DNA of 64,000 nt from Auanema rhodensis (Eukaryota; Nematoda; Chromadorea; Rhabditida; Rhabditidae): assembly GCA_964057225.1 (NCBI GenBank), contig OZ059898.1:9796001-9860000 (forward strand), written 5' to 3'. The position numbers and the translations under genes were made by a program. The number at the start of each line of letters is the position of its first letter. Position 1 is the stretch's first letter. The notes under the pieces are model-generated. The model did no database searches. It was not told the origin of the DNA and saw only the letters and a list, made by a program, of their open reading frames with translations. This document shows, piece after piece, positions 1 to 9,598 of this stretch.

Positions 1-538
1 AGAAAGAGACGAAAAAAGTTGAACGATTTGAAGAGAATTGTAAGTTTTAGAAAAGAATTAAAGTTTAGCTTTGTCTACTATTTAATGATTATCGGCTGAA
101 ATATGGTGACAGTTTTTTTTTAAAAGTTTCCATGATTAAGATTAATCAAAGAAAAAAAAATCAAAGAGAAACACTTCTTGTTTACTAATTTGATTATAAC
201 ACTTGAAATTCCAACAAAAGTAAAGTAAAACTGTTAAAGCGAGTAAAACTGTTGAACAATTTGAAGACAATTGTAAGTTGAAGAATAAAATTAAAGTTTA
301 GCTCTCTCTACTATTAACTGAATGTCGGCTAAAATATGGTAACAGTTTTTATTAAAAGTTTCCATGATTAAGATTAAACAAAGAAAAAAAATCAAAGAGA
401 AACACTCCTTGTTTACTAATTTGATTATAACACTTGAAATTCCAACAAAAGTAAAATAAAACTGTGAAAGCGGGTAAAACTGTTGAACTAAAACAGTCTT
501 TATAAAATATAAATGATATTTTTTTATAAAAGTGAAGT

Positions 539-609
539 TGCATCGGCCGGGAATCGAACCCGGGTTGCCCGCGTGGCAGGCGAGCATTCTACCACTGAAC
601 CACCGATGC
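539..609 (-). tRNA. tRNA-Gly(GCC)
   Basis: A 71-nt cloverleaf on the minus strand with a fully paired 7-bp acceptor stem (GCATCGG/CCGATGC), anticodon loop CTGCCAC (anticodon GCC), T loop TTCGATT and discriminator A. A TTTT run a few bases after the 3' end would stop Pol III. It carries A instead of G at the start of the GACCCGGG block, shared only with the copy at 4698. Confidence 0.93.
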
Positions 610-1631
610 TTCGAAAATGTTAGATTGTTTCCGAAAAATTATGAAAAGTCAAGTTCTACTGATTTGAAGAAAATTGTAAGTTTTAGAAAATAATTAAAAA
701 TAAGTTCTCTCTACTATTAACTGATTGTCGGCTAAAATATGGTAACAGTTTTTATAAAAAGTTTCCATGATTAGGATTAAACAAAAAAAAGAATTAAAGA
801 GAAACACTTTTTGTTTACTTATTTGATTATAATACTTGAAATTCCAAAAACAGTAGAATAAAATTGAGAAATCGACAAAAACAGTTGAACGATTTGAAGA
901 GAATTGTAAGTTTTAGAAAAGAATTAAAGTTCAGCTATCTCTACTATTAACTGACTATCGGCTAGAATAAGGTAACAGTTTTTATTGAAAGTTTCCATGA
1001 TTAAGATTAAACAAAAAAAAAATCAGAGAGAAACACTTCTTGTTTACTTAATTGATTATAATACTTGAAATTCCAAAAACAGTAAAATAAAATTGAGAAA
1101 GCGACAAAAACAGTTGAACGATTTGAAGACAATTGTAAGTTTAAGAAAAGAATTAAAGTTTAGCTTTGTCTACTATTAACTGATTATCGGCTGAAATATG
1201 GTGACAGTTTTTTTTTAAAAGTTTTCATGATTAGGATTAAACAAAAAAAAGAATCAAAAAGAAACACTTCTTGTTTACTTATTTGATTATAACACTTGAA
1301 ATTCCAACAAAAGTAAAGTAAAACTGTTAAAGCGAGTAAAACTGTTGAACGATTTGAAGACAATTGTAAGTTGAAGAAAAAAATTAAAGTTTAGCTCTCT
1401 CTACTATTAACTGAATGTCGGCTAAAATATGGTAACAGTTTTTATTAAAAGTTTCCATGATTAAGATTAAACAAAGAAAAAAAATCAAAGAGAAACACTC
1501 CTTGTTTACTAATTTGATTATAACACTTGAAATTCCAACAAAAGTAAAATAAAACTGTGAAAGCGGGTAAAACTGTTGAACTAAAACAGTCTTTATAAAA
1601 TATAAATGATATTTTTTTATAAAAGTGAAGT

Positions 1632-1702
1632 TGCATCGGCCGGGAATCGAACCCGGGTCGCCCGCGTGGCAGGCGAGCATTCTACCACTGAACCACCGAT
1701 GC
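1632..1702 (-). tRNA. tRNA-Gly(GCC)
   Basis: Consensus copy of the array tRNA: intact acceptor, D, anticodon (GCC) and T arms, discriminator A, and a TTTT terminator shortly downstream on the minus strand. About 60 bp of 5' flank is conserved with the other tRNA-bearing units. Confidence 0.95.
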
Positions 1703-3369
1703 TTCGAAAATGTTAGATTGTTTCCGAAAAATTATGAAAAGTCAAGTTCTACTGATTTGAAGAGAATTGTAAGTTTTAGAAAAGAATTAAAGTTCAGCTA
1801 TCTCTACTATTAACTGATTATCGGCTAAAATAAGGTAACAGTTTTTATTGAAAGTTTCCATGATTAAGATTAAACAAAGAAAAAGAATCAAAGAGAAACA
1901 CTTCTTGTTTACTTATTTGATTATAATACTTGAAATTCCAAAAACAGTAGAATAAAATAGAGAAAGCGACGAAAAAAGTTGAACAATTTGAAGAGAATTG
2001 TAAGTTTTAGAGAAGAATTAAAGTTCAGCTATCTCTACTATTAACTGATTGTCGGCTAAAATAAGGTAACAGTTTTTATTGAAAGTTTCCATGATTAAGA
2101 TTAAACAAAGAAAAAAATCAAAGAGAAACACTTCTTGTTTACTTACTTGATTATAATACTTGAAATTCCAAAAACAGTAAAATAAAATTGAAAAAGCGAC
2201 AAAAACAGTTGAACGATTTGAAGACAATTGTAAGTTGAAGAATAAAATTAAAGTTTAGCTCTCTCTACTATTAACTGAATGTCGGCTAAAATATGGTAAC
2301 AGTTTTTATTAAAAGTTTCCATGATTAAGATTAAACAAAGAAAAAAAATCAAAGAGAAACACTTCTTGTTTACTTATTTGATTATAATACTTGAAATTCC
2401 AAAAACAGTAGAATAAAATAGAGAAAGAGACGAAAAAAGTTGAACGATTTGAAGAGAATTGTAAGTTTTAGAAAAGAATTAAAGTTTAGCTTTGTCTACT
2501 ATTTAATGATTATCGGCTGAAATATGGTGACAGTTTTTATTGAAAGTTCCATGATTAAGATTAAACAAAAAAAAAATCAGAGAGAAACACTTCTTGTTTA
2601 TTTATTTGATTATAATACTTGAAATTCCAAGAACAGTAGAATAAAATAGAGAAAGCGACGAAAAAAGTTGAACGATTTGAAGAGAATTGTAAGTTTTAGA
2701 AAAGAATTACAGTTCAGCTATCTCTACTATTAACTGATTATCAGCTAAAATAAGGTAACAGTTTTTATTAAAGCGAGTAAAACTGTTGAACGATTTGAAG
2801 ACAATCGGCTAAAATAAGGTAACAGTTTTTATTAAAGCGAGTAAAACTGTTGAACGATTTGAAGAAAATTGTAAGTTCTAGAAAATAATTAAAAATAAGT
2901 TCTCTCTACTATTAACTGATTGTCGGCTAAATTATGGTAACAGTTTTTATGAAAAGTTTCCATGATTAGGATTAAACAAAGAAAAAAGAATCAAAGAGAA
3001 ACACTTCTTGTTTACTTATTTGATTATAATACTTGAAATTCCGAAAACAGTAGAATAAAATGAAGAAAGCGACAAAAACAGTTGAACGATTTGAAGACAA
3101 TTGTAAGTTGAAGAAAAAAATTAAAGTTTAGCTCTCTCTACTATTTAATGATTGTCGGCTAGAATATGGTAACAGTTTTTATTAAAAGTTTCCATGTTTA
3201 AGATTGAACAAAAAAAAAAAAATCCAAGAGAAACACTTCTTGTTTACTAATTTGATTATAACACTTGAAAATCCAACAAAAGTAAAATAAAACTGTAAAA
3301 GCGAGTAAAACTGTTGAAATAAAACAGTTTTTATTAAATATAAATGATATTTTTTTATAAAAATGAAGT

Positions 3370-3440
3370 TGCATCGGCCGGGAATCGAACCCGGGTCGCC
3401 CGCGTGGCAGGCGAGCATTCTACCACTGATCCACCGATGC
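3370..3440 (-). tRNA. tRNA-Gly(GCC), D-stem variant
   Basis: Same 71-nt gene with anticodon GCC and a TTTTT terminator. It has a T-to-A change at position 11 (GGATCAG instead of GGTTCAG). This breaks the 11-24 pair of the D stem and changes the pyrimidine position of the internal A box, so both promoter strength and folding may be weakened. Confidence 0.85.
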
Positions 3441-4697
3441 TTCGAAAATGTTAGATTGTTTCCGAAAAATTATGAAAAGTCAAGTTCTACTGATTTGAAG
3501 AGAATTGTAAGTTTTAGAAAAGAATTAAAGTTCAGCTATCTCTACTATTAACTGATTATCGGCTAAAATAAGGTAACAGTTTTTATTGAAAGTTTCCATG
3601 ATTAAGATTAAACAAAGAAAAAGAATCAAAGAGAAACACTTCTTGTTTACTTATTTGATTATAATACTTGAAATTCCAAAAACAGTAGAATAAAATAGAG
3701 AAAGCGACGAAAAAAGTTGAACGATTTGAAGAGAATTGTAAGTTTTAGAGAAGAATTAAAGTTCAGCTATCTCTACTATTAACTGATTGTCGGCTAAAAT
3801 AAGGTAACAGTTTTTATTGAAAGTTTCCATGATTAAGATTAAACAAAGAAAAAAATCAAAGAGAAACACTTCTTGTTTACTTACTTGATTATAATACTTG
3901 AAATTCCAAAAACAGTAAAATAAAATTGAAAAAGCGACAAAAACAGTTGAACGATTTGAAGACAATTGTAAGTTGAAGAATAAAATTAAAGTTTAGCTCT
4001 CTCTACTATTAACTGAATGTCGGCTAAAATATGGTAACAGTTTTTATTAAAAGTTTCCATGATTAAGATTAAACAAAGAAAAAAAATCAAAGAGAAACAC
4101 TTCTTGTTTACTTATTTGATTATAATACTTGAAATTCCAAAAACAGTAGAATAAAATAGAGAAAGAGACGAAAAAAGTTGAACGATTTGAAGAGAATTGT
4201 AAGTTTTAGAAAAGAATTAAAGTTTAGCTTTGTCTACTATTTAATGATTATCGGCTGAAATATGGTGACAGTTTTTTTTTAAAAGTTTCCATGATTAAGA
4301 TTAATCAAAGAAAAAAAAATCAAAGAGAAACACTTCTTGTTTACTAATTTGATTATAACACTTGAAATTCCAACAAAAGTAAAGTAAAACTGTTAAAGCG
4401 AGTAAAACTGTTGAACAATTTGAAGACAATTGTAAGTTGAAGAATAAAATTAAAGTTTAGCTCTCTCTACTATTAACTGAATGTCGGCTAAAATATGGTA
4501 ACAGTTTTTATTAAAAGTTTCCATGATTAAGATTAAACAAAGAAAAAAAATCAAAGAGAAACACTCCTTGTTTACTAATTTGATTATAACACTTGAAATT
4601 CCAACAAAAGTAAAATAAAACTGTGAAAGCGGGTAAAACTGTTGAACTAAAACAGTCTTTATAAAATATAAATGATATTTTTTTATAAAAGTGAAGT

Positions 4698-4768
4698 TGC
4701 ATCGGCCGGGAATCGAACCCGGGTTGCCCGCGTGGCAGGCGAGCATTCTACCACTGAACCACCGATGC
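4698..4768 (-). tRNA. tRNA-Gly(GCC)
   Basis: Copy identical to the gene at 539, including the same single-base variant, and offset from it by 4159 bp. It therefore arose with the large segmental duplication of this array. All arms are paired and a TTTT terminator follows. Confidence 0.93.
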
Positions 4769-5791
4769 TTCGAAAATGTTAGATTGTTTCCGAAAAATTA
4801 TGAAAAGTCAAGTTCTACTGATTTGAAGAAAATTGTAAGTTTTAGAAAATAATTAAAAATAAGTTCTCTCTACTATTAACTGATTGTCGGCTAAAATATG
4901 GTAACAGTTTTTATAAAAAGTTTCCATGATTAGGATCAAACAAAAAAAAGAATTAAAGAGAAACACTTTTTGTTTACTTATTTGATTATAATACTTGAAA
5001 TTCCAAAAACAGTAGAATAAAATTGAGAAATCGACAAAAACAGTTGAACGATTTGAAGAGAATTGTAAGTTTTAGAAAAGAATTAAAGTTCAGCTATCTC
5101 TACTATTAACTGACTATCGGCTAGAATAAGGTAACAGTTTTTATTGAAAGTTTCCATGATTAAGATTAAACAAAAAAAAAATCAGAGAGAAACACTTCTT
5201 GTTTACTTACTTGATTATAATACTTGAAATTCCAAAAACAGTAAAATAAAATTGAGAAAGCGACAAAAACAGTTGAACGATTTGAAGACAATTGTAAGTT
5301 TAAGAAAAGAATTAAAGTTTAGCTTTGTCTACTATTAACTGATTATCGGCTGAAATATGGTGACAGTTTTTTTTTTAAAGTTTTCATGATTAGGATTAAA
5401 CAAAAAAAAGAATCAAAAAGAAACACTTCTTGTTTACTTATTTGATTATAACACTTGAAATTCCAACAAAAGTAAAGTAAAACTGTTAAAGCGAGTAAAA
5501 CTGTTGAACGATTTGAAGACAATTGTAAGTTGAAGAAAAAAATTAAAGTTTAGCTCTCTCTACTATTTAATGATTGTCGGCTAGAATATGGTAACAGTTT
5601 TTATTAAAAGTTTCCATGTTTAAGATTGAACAAAGAAAAAAAAATCCAAGAGAAACACTTCTTGTTTACTAATTTGATTATAACACTTGAAAATCCAACA
5701 AAAGTAAAATAAAACTGTAAAAGCGAGTAAAACTGTTGAAATAAAACAGTTTTTATTAAATATAAATGATATTTTTTTATAAAAATGAAGT

Positions 5792-5862
5792 TGCATCGGC
5801 CGGGAATCGAACCCGGGTCGCCCGCGTGGCAGGCGAGCATTCTACCACTGAACCACCGATGC
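5792..5862 (-). tRNA. tRNA-Gly(GCC)
   Basis: Consensus tRNA-Gly(GCC) with discriminator A and a five-T terminator downstream. Its flanks match those of the gene at 3370, but it keeps the intact D stem, so the D-stem change at 3370 probably arose after the two units separated. Confidence 0.95.
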
Positions 5863-7113
5863 TTCGAAAATGTTAGATTGTTTCCGAAAAATTATGAAAA
5901 GTCAAGTTCTACTGATTTGAAGAGAATTGTAAGTTTTAGAAAAGAATTAAAGTTCAGCTATCTCTACTATTAACTGATTATCGGCTAAAATAAGGTAACA
6001 GTTTTTATTGAAAGTTTCCATGATTAAGATTAAACAAAGAAAAAGAATCAAAGAGAAACACTTCTTGTTTACTTATTTGATTATAATACTTGAAATTCCA
6101 AAAACAGTAGAATAAAATAGAGAAAGCGACGAAAAAAGTTGAACGATTTGAAGAGAATTGTAAGTTTTAGAGAAGAATTAAAGTTCAGCTATCTCTACTA
6201 TTAACTGATTGTCGGCTAAAATAAGGTAACAGTTTTTATTGAAAGTTTCCATGATTAAGATTAAACAAAGAAAAAAATCAAAGAGAAACACTTCTTGTTT
6301 ACTTACTTGATTATAATACTTGAAATTCCAAAAACAGTAAAATAAAATTGAAAAAGCGACAAAAACAGTTGAACGATTTGAAGACAATTGTAAGTTGAAG
6401 AATAAAATTAAAGTTTAGCTCTCTCTACTATTAACTGAATGTCGGCTAAAATATGGTAACAGTTTTTATTAAAAGTTTCCATGATTAAGATTAAACAAAG
6501 AAAAAAAATCAAAGAGAAACACTTCTTGTTTACTTATTTGATTATAATACTTGAAATTCCAAAAACAGTAGAATAAAATAGAGAAAGAGACGAAAAAAGT
6601 TGAACGATTTGAAGAGAATTGTAAGTTTTAGAAAAGAATTAAAGTTTAGCTTTGTCTACTATTTAATGATTATCGGCTGAAATATGGTGACAGTTTTTAT
6701 TGAAAGTTCCATGATTAAGATTAAACAAAAAAAAATCAGAGAGAAACACTTCTTGTTTACTTACTTGATTATAATACTTGAAATTCCAAAAACAGTAAAA
6801 TAAAATTGAGAAAGCGACAAAAACAGTTGAACGATTTGAAGACAATTGTAAGTTGAAGAATAAAATTAAAGTTTAGCTCTCTCTACTATTAACTGAATGT
6901 CGGCTAAAATATGGTAACAGTTTTTATTAAAAGTTTCCATGATTAAGATTAAACAAAGAAAAAAAATCAAAGAGAAACACTTCTTGTTTACTAATTTGAT
7001 TATAACACTTGAAATTCCAACAAAAGTAAAATAAAACTGTGAAAGCGGGTAAAACTGTTGAACTAAAACAGTCTTTATAAAATATAAATGATATTTTTTT
7101 ATAAAAGTGAAGT

Positions 7114-7184
7114 TGCATCGGCCGGGAATCGAACCCGGGTCGCCCGCGTGGCAGGCGAGCATTCTACCACTGAACCACCGATGC
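7114..7184 (-). tRNA. tRNA-Gly(GCC)
   Basis: Consensus copy with anticodon GCC, intact arms and a TTTT terminator. It has the usual conserved 5' flank, which contains TTTCGGAAACAATC on the minus strand. Confidence 0.95.
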
Positions 7185-7979
7185 TTCGAAAATGTTAGAT
7201 TGTTTCCGAAAAATTATGAAAAGTCAAGTTCTACTGATTTGAAGAAAATTGTAAGTTTTAGAAAATAATTAAAAATAAGTTCTCTCTACTATTAACTGAT
7301 TATCGGCTGAAATATGGTGACAGTTTTTTTTTAAAAGTTTCCATGATTAAGATTAAACAAAGAAAAAAAATCAAAGAGAAACACTTCTTGTTTACTTATT
7401 TGATTATAATACTTGAAATTCCAAAAACAGTAGAATAAAATTGAGAAATCGACAAAAACAGTTGAACGATTTGAAGAGTATTGTAAGTTTTAGAAAAGAA
7501 TTAATGTTCAGCTATCTCTACTATTAACTGACTATCGGCTAGAATAAGGTAACAGTTTTTATTAAAAGTTTCCATGATTAAGATTAAACAAAGAAAAAAA
7601 ATCAAAGAGAAACACTTCTTGTTTACTTACTTGATTATAATACTTGAAATTCCAAAAACAGTAAAATAAAATTGAGAAAGCGACAAAAACAGTTGAACGA
7701 TTTGAAGACAATTGTAAGTTTAAGAAAAGAATTAAAGTTTAGCTTTGTCTACTATTAACTGATTATCGGCTGAAATATGGTGACAGTTTTTTTTTAAAAG
7801 TTTTCATGATTAGGATTAAACAAAAAAAAGAATCAAAAAGAAACACTTCTTGTTTACTTATTTGATTATAACACTTGAAATTCCAACAAAAGTAAAATAA
7901 AACTGTGAAAGCGGGTAAAACTGTTGAACTAAAACAGTCTTTATAAAATATAAATGATATTTTTTTATAAAAGTGAAGT

Positions 7980-8050
7980 TGCATCGGCCGGGAATCGAAC
8001 CCGGGTCGCCCGCGTGGCAGGCGAGCATTCTACCACTGAACCACCGATGC
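7980..8050 (-). tRNA. tRNA-Gly(GCC)
   Basis: Consensus copy and the last tRNA gene before the BEL array. Only about 62 bp separate its 5' end from the first BEL LTR sequence at 8113, so the retrotransposon junction lies inside the conserved 5' flank region of this gene. Confidence 0.95.
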
Positions 8051-8112
8051 TTCGAAAATGTTAGATTGTTTCCGAAAAATTATGAAAAGTCAAGTTCTAC
8101 TGATTTGAAGAG

Positions 8113-8180
8113 TGTCGCGATAAGCGAGTGAGTTTGTATAAATTTTATCTTCAACAATTGTTTTATTTGTCTCTCCTGTT
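8113..8180 (+). repeat. BEL LTR, 5' fragment (copy 0)
   Basis: The first 68 bp of the BEL LTR (TGTCGCGATAAGCGAGTGAG onward) abut the satellite at 8112. The sequence then switches directly to env sequence, so the rest of this LTR and nearly all internal sequence of copy 0 are missing. Confidence 0.85.
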
Positions 8181-8265
8181 ACCCGTCGCTGAGGAAGTAT
8201 ACGAAGTCTATACTTGTGATAGTTGGTCCACCCAAACCGTATTTAATATAGAAACAACATTACTC
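8181..8265 (+). pseudogene. BEL env fragment (copy 0)
   Basis: 85 bp match 16410-16494 of copy 1 with one substitution. This is a small piece of the Gc-like ectodomain around the residues VYEVYTCDSW. It is followed by a second junction, near 8266-8275, to the 3' untranslated region of the element. Both junctions are internal deletions of a former full copy. Confidence 0.85.
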
Positions 8266-8416
8266 TTTCAAGTTCAAGTTTCTTTTATCCAACTCAGTTA
8301 CATAACACATAACCTTTTGTACAGGCTCTAAAATTTATTGTATCTGTAACAAGATAACCTAAACACACCATTGTACAATAAACTAATAGATGTTAATCAG
8401 CGTTTAAAGTCCAGAT

Positions 8417-8929
8417 GTGAACATGTATATAAGGATGCAGCTCATGTTTCTCCTATATTCCATGAAAATGGAAGATATTGTCTCGAATATAATTGAGAAT
8501 GCTTCCTTTGAGGAAGAGCTCAAAAAATATTCCCATCTACCTAACACTGCTGCCAATCTGAGGCAACTAATTGTGCTTGAAAAGAGGCTCTACGAGCACC
8601 TAGCTAGCGCGGTGAACCATCTATCCGAACGACTGGACAATATTCAACATTCGTTAAATCTGAAACTAGACAATTTGACCATTCAGACTGCTCCTAAAGC
8701 TTCATGTGTATTCTGCAATAAACCGACAGCTGATGGGCACCGTACTGCGGCCTGTCCGATTTATCCTTCCTCACCGGAACGCACTCTCCGTCTTCATGAA
8801 CTGGGGTTATGCATCAGATGTTTGAATCAAAAACATCCAGCGATTTGCGAGGTATCCTGCTATAGATGTAAGGCGGATACGCATCATGGAGTGGTTTGTG
8901 GTGATATAAAACGTAAAAGACCTTTGTAG
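8417..8929 (+). CDS. BEL 3' accessory zinc-knuckle protein (copy 0)
   Basis: 170 residues. The N-terminal half (about 20-90) is charged and heptad-like (LRQLIVLEKRLYEHLASAV), so probably a coiled coil. The C-terminal half carries gag-type cysteine/histidine clusters: CVFCNKPTADGHRTAAC, then CIRCLNQKHPAIC, then CYRCKADTHHGVVC. Such knuckles bind nucleic acid in BEL/Pao Gag proteins, but here they form a free-standing ORF between env and the 3' LTR. A Met about 17 codons in (MEDIVSN) is an alternative start, because the first residues are hydrophobic and less convincing. The ORF is unchanged in all three copies in the window. Function is inferred only from the knuckles. Confidence 0.7.
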   Translation: MNMYIRMQLMFLLYSMKMEDIVSNIIENASFEEELKKYSHLPNTAANLRQLIVLEKRLYEHLASAVNHLSERLDNIQHSLNLKLDNLTIQTAPKASCVFCNKPTADGHRTAACPIYPSSPERTLRLHELGLCIRCLNQKHPAICEVSCYRCKADTHHGVVCGDIKRKRPL

Positions 8930-8959
8930 GCCTTCTTCTCATTCCCGCATTGCCGGGAG

Positions 8960-9310
8960 TGTCGCGATAAGCGAGTGAGTTTGTATAAATTTTATCTTCA
9001 ACAATTGTTTTATTTGTCTCTCCTGTTTTCTCCCTCTCTCTCTCTCTCTCTCTCTCCCCTTTCTTCTTTCTTGTAACTTCCTAAGTAATTTTTATCCATA
9101 CCACATGTTGTGTTATACATGTGGCATGACTAACTCTTTGTTTCAGGCTGACGACCGCCCACGAGAAGAGATCAGTCTTACATTTTCAACGTTCGCAGTC
9201 AGTGATTTTATTCCGTGCTTGTCTTGTTAATTCATCAATAAACCCTTTTCTACATATTCGCTTTGTGTTTTACTTCCAACCATACTATACACTTGTGGTA
9301 TATCGCCACA
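8960..9310 (+). repeat. BEL LTR (between copy 0 and copy 1)
   Basis: 351 bp, starting TGTCGCGATA and ending TATCGCCACA, which are nearly perfect inverted ends. It contains a TATAAA box at 8984-8989, a (CT)n tract near 9030-9056 and an AATAAA poly(A) signal at 9237-9242. It serves at once as 3' LTR of copy 0 and 5' LTR of copy 1. The preceding bases (GCCGGGAG) are a weak purine tract. Confidence 0.9.
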
Positions 9311-9313
9311 AAT

Positions 9314-9368
9314 TGGTGCATCGGCTAGTTTAGATCTTAGCCGCTTTAAGTCCCGCGTGGCAGGTGAG
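9314..9368 (+). promoter_or_regulatory. Bipartite primer-binding region for tRNA-Gly(GCC)
   Basis: Three bases after the LTR, 9314-9325 (TGGTGCATCGGC) is exactly complementary to the last 12 nt of mature tRNA-Gly(GCC) with its CCA. Further on, 9352-9368 (CCCGCGTGGCAGGTGAG) matches the complement of the anticodon arm of the same tRNA in 16 of 17 positions and in collinear order. The first block is a standard primer-binding site. The second suggests an extended primer-template contact or a relic of tRNA copying. Confidence 0.85.
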
Positions 9369-9598
9369 ATACAAGTCGAACCAAGCGTGTTTGTGCAAAA
9401 AACATACTTAATAAAAATCGTGGCGATCATAAGTCCACGTCAAGTCACACCAAACAGACTTGAACAATAAGCAAACTCTGAAATTAGAAACAGAGGTTTC
9501 AATTTCCTTACGTTCACATATACTGTGATCACCAAACAAACAAAGAAAAAAGAAAACAAAAAAGGAATATAAGCATTATTCCTACATCTACAACAAAA
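9326..9598 (+). other. BEL 5' leader (copy 1)
   Basis: Untranslated leader between the primer-binding site and the gag start. Besides the anticodon-arm complement noted above it is A-rich, especially 9533-9598, with no convincing ORF or hairpin. Confidence 0.6.

Larger units (their letters stand above)
1..8112. repeat. Tandem satellite array with embedded tRNA-Gly genes
   Basis: Diverged AT-rich monomers of about 220-235 bp repeat head to tail. Recurrent blocks are GTTGAACGATTTGAAG, CTACTATTAACTGATT, AAACACTTCTTGTTTAC and TTGATTATAATACTTGAAAT. Seven units carry a tRNA-Gly(GCC) gene on the minus strand. Larger duplications overlie the monomers: about 1-1405 recurs at 4160-5564 (offset 4159), 1620-2520 at 3358-4258 (offset 1738), and 3079-4270 at 5501-6692 (offset 2422). 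This pattern indicates unequal exchange. The short open frames in the array repeat with the monomers, overlap the tRNA genes and are not credible proteins. Confidence 0.9.

Noticed and set aside
291..7984. Many 60-98 codon open frames on both strands of the satellite
   Set aside because: They recur with each repeat unit, overlap the tRNA genes and change frame with small indels. The repeated peptides are satellite translations and show no protein signature.
1..8112. tRNA-derived SINE family
   Set aside because: The tRNA parts are full mature genes with terminators and no fused SINE body, A-tail or target duplications. The copies are arranged in tandem satellite units.
1..8112. CRISPR-like regular repeats
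   Set aside because: Units are about 220 bp, diverged and contiguous, with no unique spacers, in eukaryotic sequence.
9227..9430. 67-codon minus-strand frame across the BEL LTR end and primer site
   Set aside because: It is antisense to the LTR and primer-binding region and repeats only because those are repeated.
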